Virus record (IMG/VR): IMGVR_UViG_3300021090_000119
Coordinates: 1-21,449 of that record
Strand: one strand, 5' to 3'
Length of the DNA stretch: 21,449 nucleotides
From: a virus
Both the position numbers and the translations under genes were made by a program. Below the pieces are notes generated by a model. That model was not told where the DNA came from and made no database searches. It was given only the letters and a program-made list of their open reading frames with translations. This document shows positions 7,763-15,033 of the stretch, one piece after another (position 1 is the first letter of the stretch; the number at the start of each line of letters is the position of its first letter).

Positions 7763-8551
7763 TTACGCGTTCGCCGGTTCGGTCGGCGAGAAGGTGCTTA
7801 CAGTGTGCGTCGCGGCCGCGGCCAAGGTAGTACTGGACGCGTTCATGTCCCCGCCGGAAGTAGCGATGTTGCCATCCAAGCGAGTGAATGCTCCCGCGCC
7901 ATCCGCCGAGTCGTTGTCCGCAATCGGCCCGCGCAGGCGGAACCAACCGGCAACGCCATCGAGGAGACCCAAGCCGGACCATGTCTGTCCGGTGCGCTTC
8001 GCCAAAAGACCCGTCGCCACATCGTCGAAGTTCAACCCGTTGACTTGGAGCACCCCGGCCACTGCGCTGCCGATATTCACGTCGGCACCAGCAATATCGC
8101 CACCAGCTTCCGTGGTCGTCACAACCATGCCATTGATCGCTGTGCCGTAGCCCAACTTAGCCGTCAGGGTCACGACGTTGGTCGCGGCGCTGGCAGTCAC
8201 GATCTTGTGGCCGTGGAACTTGTTGATCTGATCCCGAACAAGTCCGGCGGTCACGTCATTCGACGTAGTCCAAGTCACCGTAGCGCCAAGGATCTGCACG
8301 CCACCGAGAGTGATACCCGTGATGGTGCCAGAGGTACCCGTGATAGTGATAGTGCCCGTCGCGCGCACTTCCGCGGTATGGGCGCCGGAAGCGTCTGTGA
8401 TCGTCACGAGCAATGAGCCGCTCGGTGCGGTATCCGCTGTCGCCGGCTGCGCGCCCGAATAGACACTCAGTTTCCCGCCTTGAAAAGCGCTGCGGAAGGA
8501 ACCGTTTTGCTGGAGGTGGTTCCGAAGCCCTGTTGATTGCCGAATCGTCAT
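7763..8551 (-). CDS. Tail-associated structural protein with inserted beta domain (262 aa)
   Basis: Both ends match a small phage structural family I recognise by pattern. The N-terminal part reads STGLRNHLQQNGSFRSAF and then GGKLSVYSGAQPATAD. The C-terminal part has LNFDD, TGQTWSGLGLLDGVAGWFRL and RLDGNIATSGGDMN. In the shorter relatives I recall these parts are nearly contiguous. Here about 110 residues (roughly 57-168) separate them. The insert is Thr/Val-rich beta sequence of a type seen in tail fibres (ITLGGVQILGATVTW, NVVTLTA, INGMVV). The ATG at 8551 has AGGAG about seven bases upstream. It precedes the repeat-containing fibre gene, so a tail-tip or fibre-attachment role is inferred. 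Confidence 0.85.
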   Translation of the reverse strand: MTIRQSTGLRNHLQQNGSFRSAFQGGKLSVYSGAQPATADTAPSGSLLVTITDASGAHTAEVRATGTITITGTSGTITGITLGGVQILGATVTWTTSNDVTAGLVRDQINKFHGHKIVTASAATNVVTLTAKLGYGTAINGMVVTTTEAGGDIAGADVNIGSAVAGVLQVNGLNFDDVATGLLAKRTGQTWSGLGLLDGVAGWFRLRGPIADNDSADGAGAFTRLDGNIATSGGDMNASSTTLAAAATHTVSTFSPTEPANA

Positions 8552-8576
8552 GAAAAGCTCCTGTTAGATATGTGAT

Positions 8577-9809
8577 TTACGCTGCTATGTTGCCTGCAAC
8601 TTCTGCACCATGCAGAGTAGTCAGGTACTGCGTCATGCCCCGATGCCGGCGCACGATACCCGCGCCACGTTCTTGTGAAGGGTATTGAAATCTACCCTCT
8701 GTGAAATTTATCATCTGCCCGCCATTCGCACCAACACACAAGCCTTGTGTAGTAGCGAAAAATACCGCGCGGCCTTTGTCTTTCCCGTCCCCTAAAGAAG
8801 CGAGACTATCCTCATAGGCCGTCCCCGGGATCACTCCGTAGGGCGCCTTCACTACAAAGTTCCACTTCTCGGGCTCCGCGTTTGGAAGCCATATCACTTG
8901 GTTGCGCGTGCCCAACCACGTTCCGTCTTCGAGAGACGCGATCATCGTGATTGTATCGAGGAACGGCCAACTCTTTCGCGGGTCGAACAGTTCTGGCGCG
9001 TAGGGCTCCGAGCAGTAGAGCCTGTTGTCCACAGACACGAGCATTCGCCCATTTCCGTAGGCACTATGGTCGATAGCGCCTAACATACTAGGCGGGACAA
9101 GGAACTGTGTCGCGAGCGCTACCGTACCCATCCGTTCTTCGCGAACCGCGAATATCGTGGTCGCGTTATCCACTACGGCATAGCGATGCAGGGTCTCACC
9201 GTCTCGATCGGATACGTACACAGTTTTCTGTGTCACATCGAAGTCGGTCGACACCGGCAAGGTCAGTTCGTAGCCGCCCGTAATCGGCAACTCGAGCACT
9301 TGCGCCAGCGCGGCGCCGGACTCCTGTCCATCATTGCGCAAGTAAGCCATGCTGTACTGGTAGCGCCCGGCCCGCAGAACACCACCCACTAGGATCGCAG
9401 GCCCCAACGCGGGGGGCGTCAAGCCCCAACTTCGATGCTGCCCGTTCTCCACCACACCGAACTCGACACCGTTCGTGTAGTAGACCCGAGCGCCGGCCAC
9501 CGAGTATGACAGAGGGCGTGACGGAGTCAAACCAGAACGGAGCGTGATCGTGCTCCAATCTGGCATGATATGCTTCAGCGCGTTGCTCCCGACGCCGAGG
9601 CACATGCTGCCCGCGGCGTATAGGTCGCGGTCCACACCCGCCACGACGACCGCGGAATAACCCTTCCGACGCAGGAGGAAGCCCGTATCGTCAATATCGA
9701 CGTTCAAACCAACCTCGAGGTCGCCCGGGTCAAACCCGGCTGCACCGACGTTGCTCCGTAGGCCTGTGAAGTCACGCTGCTCGCGTAGATCTTGGTCGAT
9801 CGTCTTCAT
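8577..9809 (-). CDS. Putative tail nozzle / tail-tube-like protein (410 aa)
   Basis: The start overlaps the adaptor gene stop as ATGA (9806-9809), so the two are translationally coupled. The N-terminus, with LEVGLNVDIDDTGFLLRRKG, resembles the opening of beta-propeller nozzle or DNA-stabilisation proteins of short-tailed phages. These proteins often carry a motif in which an Asn is followed by a Gly and then an Arg-rich turn (RRxG). The rest is beta-rich with repeated blade-like segments and no membrane helices. In short-tailed phages the nozzle gene commonly sits right after the adaptor, as here. The role comes from motif pattern and gene order. A generic minor tail protein remains possible. 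Confidence 0.85.
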   Translation of the reverse strand: MKTIDQDLREQRDFTGLRSNVGAAGFDPGDLEVGLNVDIDDTGFLLRRKGYSAVVVAGVDRDLYAAGSMCLGVGSNALKHIMPDWSTITLRSGLTPSRPLSYSVAGARVYYTNGVEFGVVENGQHRSWGLTPPALGPAILVGGVLRAGRYQYSMAYLRNDGQESGAALAQVLELPITGGYELTLPVSTDFDVTQKTVYVSDRDGETLHRYAVVDNATTIFAVREERMGTVALATQFLVPPSMLGAIDHSAYGNGRMLVSVDNRLYCSEPYAPELFDPRKSWPFLDTITMIASLEDGTWLGTRNQVIWLPNAEPEKWNFVVKAPYGVIPGTAYEDSLASLGDGKDKGRAVFFATTQGLCVGANGGQMINFTEGRFQYPSQERGAGIVRRHRGMTQYLTTLHGAEVAGNIAA

Positions 9810-10543
9810 CGTATGCGCGCCGTGTCACTTGCAAATTGGAATCGTGGCTCCGCACCTTCCGCCCGCAGCATTTCTTGCCGAGCTTCACGAATCGTTGCTT
9901 CCACTTGCGACAGTATGTTTCGCCCTTCAGTCTTCGCCGAAGCATCGGCATTGGGATGAGTCAAACACTTTCCAGCCGCGTACATACAAAGAATTTCCTG
10001 GTGCCACTGCTCATCCACCTCGGGCTCCGCTTCGAGCTTATCGAGTGTCAACTCGCAGACGGGCATTCGCGCGACTTTGAGAATAACGCGCAAGCCATTT
10101 TGGGTCGCTGATGGCGCCGGCACGACTCGCATTGTCCGCGTCGCTGCGTCCGTGGAGATTGCTAACGGCACGCCCGGAGTAAACAACTCTGCGCGGTTGA
10201 TATCCCAGTAATCCATATCGGTCGGACGCGGACGCATCAACTGCTCATCGGTCCAGTGCGAGAGGGGCACGTCTACATCATCGGGCGTCGCGACGCGGAC
10301 ACGCAGCACAGATTTGTGCAAATGGTAGAGCGACTTGTCCGTAGCGAGTACGATTACGCCGGCGGTAGGATGCCCGATATCCTGGAGCACCCAAGCACGC
10401 CGGCAGAGGCGTTTTTCTGCTTCGTTGAAATACCGGACGAGAGTTATATCGGACCACAGCTCATCGGCTTCACCGTCGAGTAAATCCGTACGGTCATCCA
10501 GATATTCCTCCGCCGTGTAGGCGAGCATATCCGAGAGTTTCAT
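9806..10543 (-). CDS. Putative head-tail adaptor protein (245 aa)
   Basis: The N-terminal region (LSDMLAYTAEEYLDD, ELWSDITLVRYFNEAEKRLCRRA) matches the pattern of phage adaptor proteins that dock below the portal: a helical start with a conserved W-[ST]-D and an NEA-x(3)-L-x-R-R-A helix. A beta-rich middle follows, with RVRVATPDDVDVPLSHW and RTMRVVPAPS. A C-terminal helical bundle has HQEILCMYAAGKCL. It lies 7 bases after the 177-aa gene and overlaps the nozzle-like gene by four bases. No strong Shine-Dalgarno precedes the ATG, so coupling is likely. The adaptor call rests on pattern memory plus gene order. It is better supported than the names of the neighbouring small genes. Confidence 0.82.
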   Translation of the reverse strand: MKLSDMLAYTAEEYLDDRTDLLDGEADELWSDITLVRYFNEAEKRLCRRAWVLQDIGHPTAGVIVLATDKSLYHLHKSVLRVRVATPDDVDVPLSHWTDEQLMRPRPTDMDYWDINRAELFTPGVPLAISTDAATRTMRVVPAPSATQNGLRVILKVARMPVCELTLDKLEAEPEVDEQWHQEILCMYAAGKCLTHPNADASAKTEGRNILSQVEATIREARQEMLRAEGAEPRFQFASDTARIR

Positions 10544-10550
10544 GGGCTTA

Positions 10551-11084
10551 TTACGCGGTCGTTACGACGCGTTTCCCTTCGGCTGCCATCTGCGCCTTGA
10601 ATGCGAGGTATTCTTCCTCGGTAGCCGGCGATGCTTGATACGGGAAGCGGTGCGCGGGTTGCGTGATAAGTCCACCCTCCGCTTGCAGCACCACTTCTGT
10701 TATGGCGTTGTTCAGCGCGTCCGCTACGACGGAATGCACAACAACAGCCTCTCCGCGGCGGATACGCCACACGAACCCATTGACGCCCACGGGGACATAC
10801 GACAGGTCCTGCTTGGAGGTACTTTTGAAGATCGTCAGCTTGACATATTTCTTCGGGAATCCAAGGCTGTCGAGATCCTGCACTTCGGCTGCGGGGAGGG
10901 AGGCTTCCGCGTCTTCGCGCAATTCGGCTTCACGCCGGGCAACCGCTTCCGCGGTGTACTTGGCGAGAAGAGTCTGCTCGTCGACTTGGGCTGCTGCGGC
11001 AACTTCCGCTTGTGCGCGGAGGCGCGCTTCGACATCGACGGGGATACTAAATGCTGTGTTGCCTTGATGTGCCTGGGTTTCCAT
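10551..11084 (-). CDS. Putative virion protein with conserved phage domain (177 aa)
   Basis: Residues 1-75 are Ala/Glu-rich helix with few folded-looking features. Residues about 78-125 (KYVKLTIFKSTSKQDLSYVP, then VGVNGFVWRIRRGEAVVVH) follow a pattern I have seen in phage proteins, where a short beta domain contains V-P-V-G-V-N-G and R-R-G-E. The C-terminus is helical and charged. Function is not established. It lies between the head genes and the adaptor, so a minor virion or head-completion role is plausible. Its ATG at 11084 has no recognisable Shine-Dalgarno, only an A/T-rich leader in the 41-base gap. Confidence 0.8.
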   Translation of the reverse strand: METQAHQGNTAFSIPVDVEARLRAQAEVAAAAQVDEQTLLAKYTAEAVARREAELREDAEASLPAAEVQDLDSLGFPKKYVKLTIFKSTSKQDLSYVPVGVNGFVWRIRRGEAVVVHSVVADALNNAITEVVLQAEGGLITQPAHRFPYQASPATEEEYLAFKAQMAAEGKRVVTTA

Positions 11085-11125
11085 ATTAGATGTGTTTGTC
11101 CAGTTGAACTGCGGTGGATGAAAAG

Positions 11126-11395
11126 TTACTTCTGTTTCGAAGCCTCGCTAAAGGCCGCGTCGTACTCTCCTTCGGGCATCTGCTCGAGGCTCGCTTGCAC
11201 GAGTTTCAGGACTTCCTTGACTGACTTCGCCGCGTAACTCTTCTGACAATCGCCGCAATACGGGTCCAATTGCGGCGGCTTTGCCTTTTTGCCTTCGGCC
11301 ATCTTTTTTGCAATCATCTCCATGTCTGGTACTTCGACTTTGAAGCCGTTTTCCAGTTGTTCCACAGAGACTCGGTAGTGCTTGTGCATACGCAC
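11126..11395 (-). CDS. Small CxxC protein with scaffold-like C-terminus (89 aa)
   Basis: The ATG at 11395 has an excellent AAGGAG about six bases upstream. The protein has a basic N-terminus (MRMHKHYRVSVEQLENGF), a CxxC pair (PYCGDCQKS, half of a possible metal or disulphide site) and a helical C-terminus ending YDAAFSEASKQK. That end closely matches the scaffold C-terminus (YDGAFAEAAAAK). No family is recognised. Its place right after the capsid genes and the shared tail peptide suggest contact with the capsid or a capsid assembly intermediate. That is inference. A second M at residue 3 is possible as start, but the ribosome site favours the first. Confidence 0.78.
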   Translation of the reverse strand: MRMHKHYRVSVEQLENGFKVEVPDMEMIAKKMAEGKKAKPPQLDPYCGDCQKSYAAKSVKEVLKLVQASLEQMPEGEYDAAFSEASKQK

Positions 11396-11407
11396 TCCTT
11401 AAATACT

Positions 11408-11450
11408 CACGGGGCCGTCACAGACGCGTGGCGACTGCGAGGGCCCCGTG
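11408..11450 (-). other. Strong intergenic hairpin, possible attenuator
   Basis: Perfect 9-bp arms, CACGGGGCC and GGCCCCGTG (11408-11416 and 11442-11450), enclose 25 bases that can themselves fold partly. It sits between the 144-aa and 89-aa genes, next to a 12-bp perfect palindrome (CCGCGGCCGCGG, 11455-11466). Only a short AGTATTT follows on the minus strand, so complete termination is doubtful. Partial termination or mRNA protection would reduce expression of downstream genes relative to the capsid genes. Confidence 0.55.
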
Positions 11451-11470
11451 TCGGCCGCGGCCGCGGTAAA

Positions 11471-11905
11471 TTAGCCTAGAATTTCCCAGGCAACCGTCTC
11501 GTTGTCGCCCAGCGCGTCACCGGACGCAAGGATCGTCACGACGCCTGTGGTCTCGTTCACCACCAATACGTCGTCCGTTTCCAAACTGCGCGTGCCTGCG
11601 GCGACCGTCTTGACGTAGTCGCCCTGATTCATCCCCTTGAACCACTCATGCGTGATACGAGCGGTAACGTCAACCACCTTCACGTAGTTCGGAACGAACC
11701 CGGGGGTGATAGTCAGGACGCCGCCGGTGATAGCCGCGCCGGCACTACCCTGTCCGAGGACTCCATTGGGATTCGCGAGACTGGCCGGGGTGCCCGCGCC
11801 GCTCGAGGCGTTAACCTCCGAGGCAGCGGTGTAGGTGCCGCTAATGAGGCCGAAATGGCGCTGTACAACGTCAGAGCCTTTGAAGTACCGAAGTGTGGAA
11901 GCCAT
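11471..11905 (-). CDS. Putative head-associated protein (144 aa)
   Basis: The gene lies directly downstream of the major capsid gene, after a strong hairpin, with a GAGAG-type ribosome site. The first 70 residues are Gly/Ala/Thr-rich and low in complexity. The second half is a compact beta domain (PGFVPNYVKVVDVTARITHEWFKGM, then GTRSLETDDVLVV) that resembles small phage head proteins I have seen next to capsid genes. I infer a capsid decoration or auxiliary head protein. No catalytic residues or membrane segments are visible. A capsid-stabilising role is more likely than a tail role because of its position. Confidence 0.82.
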   Translation of the reverse strand: MASTLRYFKGSDVVQRHFGLISGTYTAASEVNASSGAGTPASLANPNGVLGQGSAGAAITGGVLTITPGFVPNYVKVVDVTARITHEWFKGMNQGDYVKTVAAGTRSLETDDVLVVNETTGVVTILASGDALGDNETVAWEILG

Positions 11906-11938
11906 GTGCTGTTCTCTCTATGAAAGGTGGTTGACCGG

Positions 11939-11961
11939 GCGGGGGAGGGTCACTCCCCCGC
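11939..11961 (-). terminator. Hairpin downstream of the major capsid gene
   Basis: A perfect 9-bp GC-rich stem, GCGGGGGAG and CTCCCCCGC, with a 5-base loop begins seven bases after the capsid stop. The sequence after it on the minus strand (CCGGTCAACC) has no U-run. It is therefore either a weak or factor-dependent terminator or an mRNA-stabilising end for the abundant capsid transcript. Confidence 0.5.
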
Positions 11962-11967
11962 TACCGA

Positions 11968-12957
11968 TTAGTTCGTCGCCGCGACTTCCAGCCGGACCAG
12001 CCAGAGGTCGTTCAGGATCACGCTGGCTTGCCAGGTCTTCCAGCCAATAGTCCCGCGTTGGTTCAGCGGGTCGCTCGAGCCGGAGCTGCCAGGGTTGTGC
12101 GCGATAATGGACGCTGCGCTCTTGCCCTTCAGCGGGACGATGCCGTAGGCATCTTGCGCGAAGAGGATGACCGGGTAGACGTCGGCTTGAGTCACGCCGA
12201 TCATCGCACCCTTGACGCCACCACCTTCCAGGAACGGTGTGAAGAGAGTCGAACGCACATAGCGAACGTCCTCGACAGAACCGATCTCATTCGCCCAGGC
12301 GACCGCACCAGAGTAGTTCTTCGGGTCGGTGAAACCGGGGATGTTGCGAATGTCGTTCTCGACGTCAGTGTGGCAGATGCCCACGAACGCAGCGGCGATG
12401 GATTCCTTGTTGAACCGGGTATCCGAGGATACGACGGACTTGATCTGCTTCGCACGTTGGCGCTTCAGTGCCCGCGTGCCTTTGCGCTGGAGGGCCAGCG
12501 TGAGCGGCGTGTTGACGTCCGTGCGGACCGTACCGTTCGCGTAGAACACGTTGGTACCAGCTTTGACCACGTTCCAACGAAGGGTCTCGATGGTCTCAGT
12601 CGCTTGCTGGCTCAGGAGGGCAGTGTTCTCTTTCAGAACCGGGTCCTCGTGTGTGTCTTCAATGACGTCGGTGTACGGGATGAAGTCACCGTACTGCTCG
12701 ATCGACACGGTGTAATCCGTGAAGGTCGGCTTCGTGCCGGCCGGGGTCACGCCTTCGACCAACGGGGTCGTAGCGAGCGGCAGCACTTCGTACCGGCGGA
12801 ACTTGGCCGTCTTGGTCGACTTCGTCGGCAGAACGTAAGTTTGGCCGAATTTCTCGAGGATCATGTCCTCGTGGCCGCGCTTCAGCAAGTCGACTACCGC
12901 GTAAGCCGCGGTACGGGGCGAAATATCGCCATACGTTAGGGGGGAGGCAACAGGCAT
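11968..12957 (-). CDS. Major capsid protein, N4-gp56 family
   Basis: This protein (329 aa) builds the icosahedral shell. The N-terminus follows the N4-gp56 family pattern: PLTYGDISPRTAAYAV, then a Leu/Arg helix, EKFGQTYVLP, a Thr/Lys segment, KFRRYEVLPLATTPLVEGVTP, and SIEQYGDFIPYTDVIEDT. The length suits a single HK97-type fold without large insertions, although the fold itself is not visible from sequence. The gene follows the scaffold and a 211-aa structural gene. It has GAGG eight bases before the ATG, a candidate promoter of its own and a strong hairpin at its end, all consistent with high expression. No prohead protease is visible nearby. The family call is by pattern recognition and is the most secure structural call in the window. 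Confidence 0.92.
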   Translation of the reverse strand: MPVASPLTYGDISPRTAAYAVVDLLKRGHEDMILEKFGQTYVLPTKSTKTAKFRRYEVLPLATTPLVEGVTPAGTKPTFTDYTVSIEQYGDFIPYTDVIEDTHEDPVLKENTALLSQQATETIETLRWNVVKAGTNVFYANGTVRTDVNTPLTLALQRKGTRALKRQRAKQIKSVVSSDTRFNKESIAAAFVGICHTDVENDIRNIPGFTDPKNYSGAVAWANEIGSVEDVRYVRSTLFTPFLEGGGVKGAMIGVTQADVYPVILFAQDAYGIVPLKGKSAASIIAHNPGSSGSSDPLNQRGTIGWKTWQASVILNDLWLVRLEVAATN

Positions 12958-12995
12958 TGTAGTATCCTCAGATGTGGTTGAAAGTTAGTGCTTTG

Positions 12996-13023
12996 CTTAT
13001 TGCTGACACATCTTTGGCGTCAA
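12996..13023 (-). promoter_or_regulatory. Candidate promoter for the capsid gene
   Basis: On the minus strand TTGACG (13023 to 13018, five of six matches to the consensus) is followed after 16 bases by AATAAG (four of six). The capsid ATG is about 40 bases downstream. The gap also holds a 7-bp inverted repeat, AGATGTG/CACATCT (arms 13007-13013 and 12970-12976), which could be an operator or a leader hairpin. Only matches by eye support it. Confidence 0.4.
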
Positions 13024-13047
13024 GCGGGCAATGCTGATGAAAAAAGA

Positions 13048-13683
13048 TTACTTATCGCCAAGCATCATCCAGGCGAACGAAATGGTGCCGGTGAAAAACG
13101 CCGTACCTGCGCCGTGCGCAGCATTATCGTCGATCACGAAATTCAGGAACATACCCTTGGCAGTTCCCGTGCCATCCAGATGCCGGGCGCCGGATTCCGT
13201 CAGAGCAGCCGCAACTGTCACTGCATCAGCAACCGCCACTTCGGCGACAGCCTGTGCAAGTGCGACCGATTGCATCAAATCCGCCTCGGTGCCAATCAGC
13301 GTAGCACCAGTCGTAGCCGTCACCGTACCCAAGGCAACATCGCCATCGAACGTGTCGATCAACGAAGCATACCCAGTTAGGGCGCCGTCAATAACTGCAC
13401 CGAGAAACAGGAGAAGCCCTGCCGGGAAGTCATAGACCTGCACGCCGCCGTATTGGGCTACCGCCGCGTCATCGGCAATAGAGATCGGCGTGCGGCTACA
13501 CGTCAGAACGGTCTTGCGTAGCGGACCCACGCCGTATTCGGCTGCGGCCACTGTGGCACCAAACGCGATACCCGGGCCATTGGCTGAACCGGGAGCACCG
13601 ACATCCACACCGAGCAGGCGATGAAAGGCCGCCTTCACAGCGGGTGCGACGTTCAACAGATTGATGCTTTGCGAATCGAGCAT
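13048..13683 (-). CDS. Putative virion structural protein between scaffold and capsid (211 aa)
   Basis: The pattern YGVGPLRKTVLTCSRTPISI, then ADDAAVAQYGGVQVYDFPAG, then FDGDVALGTVTATTG and a closing FTGTISFAWMMLGDK belongs to a protein type I have seen beside N4-gp56 capsid genes in other phages. It is Ala/Thr/Gly-rich and beta-type with no charged low-complexity tail. There is no membrane helix and no known catalytic motif. The ATG at 13683 has AGAGG about six bases upstream. Lying between scaffold and capsid suggests a head protein (decoration or minor capsid component), but function is not established. Confidence 0.83.
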   Translation of the reverse strand: MLDSQSINLLNVAPAVKAAFHRLLGVDVGAPGSANGPGIAFGATVAAAEYGVGPLRKTVLTCSRTPISIADDAAVAQYGGVQVYDFPAGLLLFLGAVIDGALTGYASLIDTFDGDVALGTVTATTGATLIGTEADLMQSVALAQAVAEVAVADAVTVAAALTESGARHLDGTGTAKGMFLNFVIDDNAAHGAGTAFFTGTISFAWMMLGDK

Positions 13684-13700
13684 GGCGTTATCCTCTTGGT

Positions 13701-13726
13701 GAAAATCAAATCTCGCAGACTGCGAG
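13701..13726 (-). terminator. Candidate intrinsic terminator after the scaffold gene
   Basis: On the minus strand a perfect 6-bp stem, CTCGCA/TGCGAG with a 3-base loop (13712-13726), is followed at once by ATTTGATTTTC. The stem is short but GC-rich, and the following stretch is U-rich. It would reduce read-through from scaffold into the 211-aa gene. Upstream in the same gap is TATAAG, but no convincing -35 element. Confidence 0.4.
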
Positions 13727-13780
13727 CGAATACCTTATAATTCATTGTCTCACACCCGCCGGCCCGCCGCTACCCGCGCC

Positions 13781-14806
13781 CTATTTCGCGGCTGCTGCTT
13801 CGGCGAACGCCCCATCGTAGTCATCCATTGCCGGCCCGCCTTTGGGGTTCGGTGTGGCCCGGCGAGTCACCACCGGTGCCCCGGCCGCGATTTCCTCGGC
13901 CGTTGGACCCGGCTTGGCCGGTATGGTCGGTGTCACCAGTGGAACCTTGTAACCGGTCTCGGTCTTGAACCTCGTGAAGAGATCATTCACTTCCTTCGTA
14001 CTCCCATCGTCGTAAACCTTCTGGTAGGCCGTTTGAAGATACATCGGCTGCGTCTTGATCCACTCGCCCACCAGGGGTACCACTTCATCCGCATCGGGGT
14101 GTGCCGCTCGGATTGCCGCCTCATGACGTTCCGCAGCATCCGCGGCGACACTAGCCGCGAGCGGATTGACCACGGCCCCCACTTGCTTCAGGGCTTCTTG
14201 CACGGCGGTATGGACTTGCCGTTGCACATCATGGGCCGAACTCTTCAACCGGGCTTCAATCGCGGCGTACTGTTCGGGCCACTCCTTCTTCAGGAGATCC
14301 AGCGCGGCTTTATCCTCAGCCGTTGGCTCGTATGGTTTGGACATGGCTTCAGTCTTCGCCTTGCGATCAGCCTCAGCCGCAGCCTTCGTCTCCGCATCCG
14401 CTTTCGCTTTGAACTCGGCAGCTACCTTCGCCTCCGCGTCAGAGCGCACCTTCGCCTCCGCTGTGGCGCGGGCGGTAGCTTCTTCCTGGGTCTTTACGGC
14501 CGCTGCGACCTTTTCATCGGCCGCTTTCGTCGCCGTTTCTTCGGCAGCGATCTGCTCGGGCGTCTTCCCCTTATTCGCTTCGGCCTTCACTTTGTCTGCC
14601 GCTGCGGCTTCCTCGGCCGCCTTCGTGTCCGCTGTAGCTTTTTCCTCGGCGACTTTCGTCTCAGCATCCGCCGCGGCAAGCTCCTCCGGAGTTTTCGTCT
14701 CGACCTTCGGTTCATCCTTCACCGGCGTCTGGACCTTCTCTGCCCCCTCTATCGCGGCCGCATCAAATGCGTCCGAGAAATCTTTGTCTTCCTCTGCCTG
14801 TGCCAT
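13781..14806 (-). CDS. Capsid scaffolding protein
   Basis: This 341-aa protein is dominated by Ala, Lys and Glu. A long charged coiled-coil region spans about residues 40-150, with many AEAK/ADTK-type repeats. A helical segment covers about 155-230 and a more ordered part about 235-285. The last part is a Pro/Gly linker ending MDDYDGAFAEAAAAK. That composition, the position between portal and capsid genes, and the absence of a protease domain fit a scaffold that fills the prohead and is then removed. The N-terminal DFSDAFDAAA resembles the C-terminal peptide, so both ends may contact capsid subunits. An AAGGAGAA ribosome site lies six bases before the ATG, inside the end of the 74-aa gene. 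Confidence 0.85.
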   Translation of the reverse strand: MAQAEEDKDFSDAFDAAAIEGAEKVQTPVKDEPKVETKTPEELAAADAETKVAEEKATADTKAAEEAAAADKVKAEANKGKTPEQIAAEETATKAADEKVAAAVKTQEEATARATAEAKVRSDAEAKVAAEFKAKADAETKAAAEADRKAKTEAMSKPYEPTAEDKAALDLLKKEWPEQYAAIEARLKSSAHDVQRQVHTAVQEALKQVGAVVNPLAASVAADAAERHEAAIRAAHPDADEVVPLVGEWIKTQPMYLQTAYQKVYDDGSTKEVNDLFTRFKTETGYKVPLVTPTIPAKPGPTAEEIAAGAPVVTRRATPNPKGGPAMDDYDGAFAEAAAAK

Positions 14807-14808
14807 CG

Positions 14809-15033
14809 TTATTCTCCTTGTGTGATCGGTTGTTCATCCATGAAACGCATCAGCTTTCTCAGCGCACGCGCTTCACCTTGGTACTGTAGCAGTTCATCGC
14901 CGCCGGCATCGAGCCAACTCGCGTTCACCGCATCCCGACGCATAACCACCAACTCTCGCAATGCCCGCAGGCCCTCGTCGAGCCGGTGTCTATGCACCAT
15001 CTGCTGTAGTTCCAGTTCCGCTTCCCTTGCCAT
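14809..15033 (-). CDS. Small coiled-coil protein overlapping the portal gene (74 aa)
   Basis: The ATG at 15033 lies inside the portal gene and the reading frames overlap by 44 bases. GAGGGG precedes it with a longer-than-usual spacing. The stop falls two bases before the scaffold ATG, and the scaffold ribosome site lies in its last codons. The sequence is a single charged helix (REAELELQQMVHRHRLDEGL, then LLQYQGEARALRKLMRFMDE) with no membrane segment. I do not recognise a named family. The tight fit between portal and scaffold supports a real gene, probably an assembly factor. A chance frame is less likely but possible. Confidence 0.7.
   Translation of the reverse strand: MAREAELELQQMVHRHRLDEGLRALRELVVMRRDAVNASWLDAGGDELLQYQGEARALRKLMRFMDEQPITQGE

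Noticed and set aside
12028-12939. 303-codon plus-strand frame
   Set aside because: It is fully antisense to the major capsid gene. High GC at third positions commonly opens such frames. No plausible domain is seen.
13030-13080. Terminator at the end of the 211-aa gene
   Set aside because: TCTTTTTT follows the stop, but the only stem (TCGCC/GGCGA) is five pairs with a long loop and lies ten bases before the T-run.
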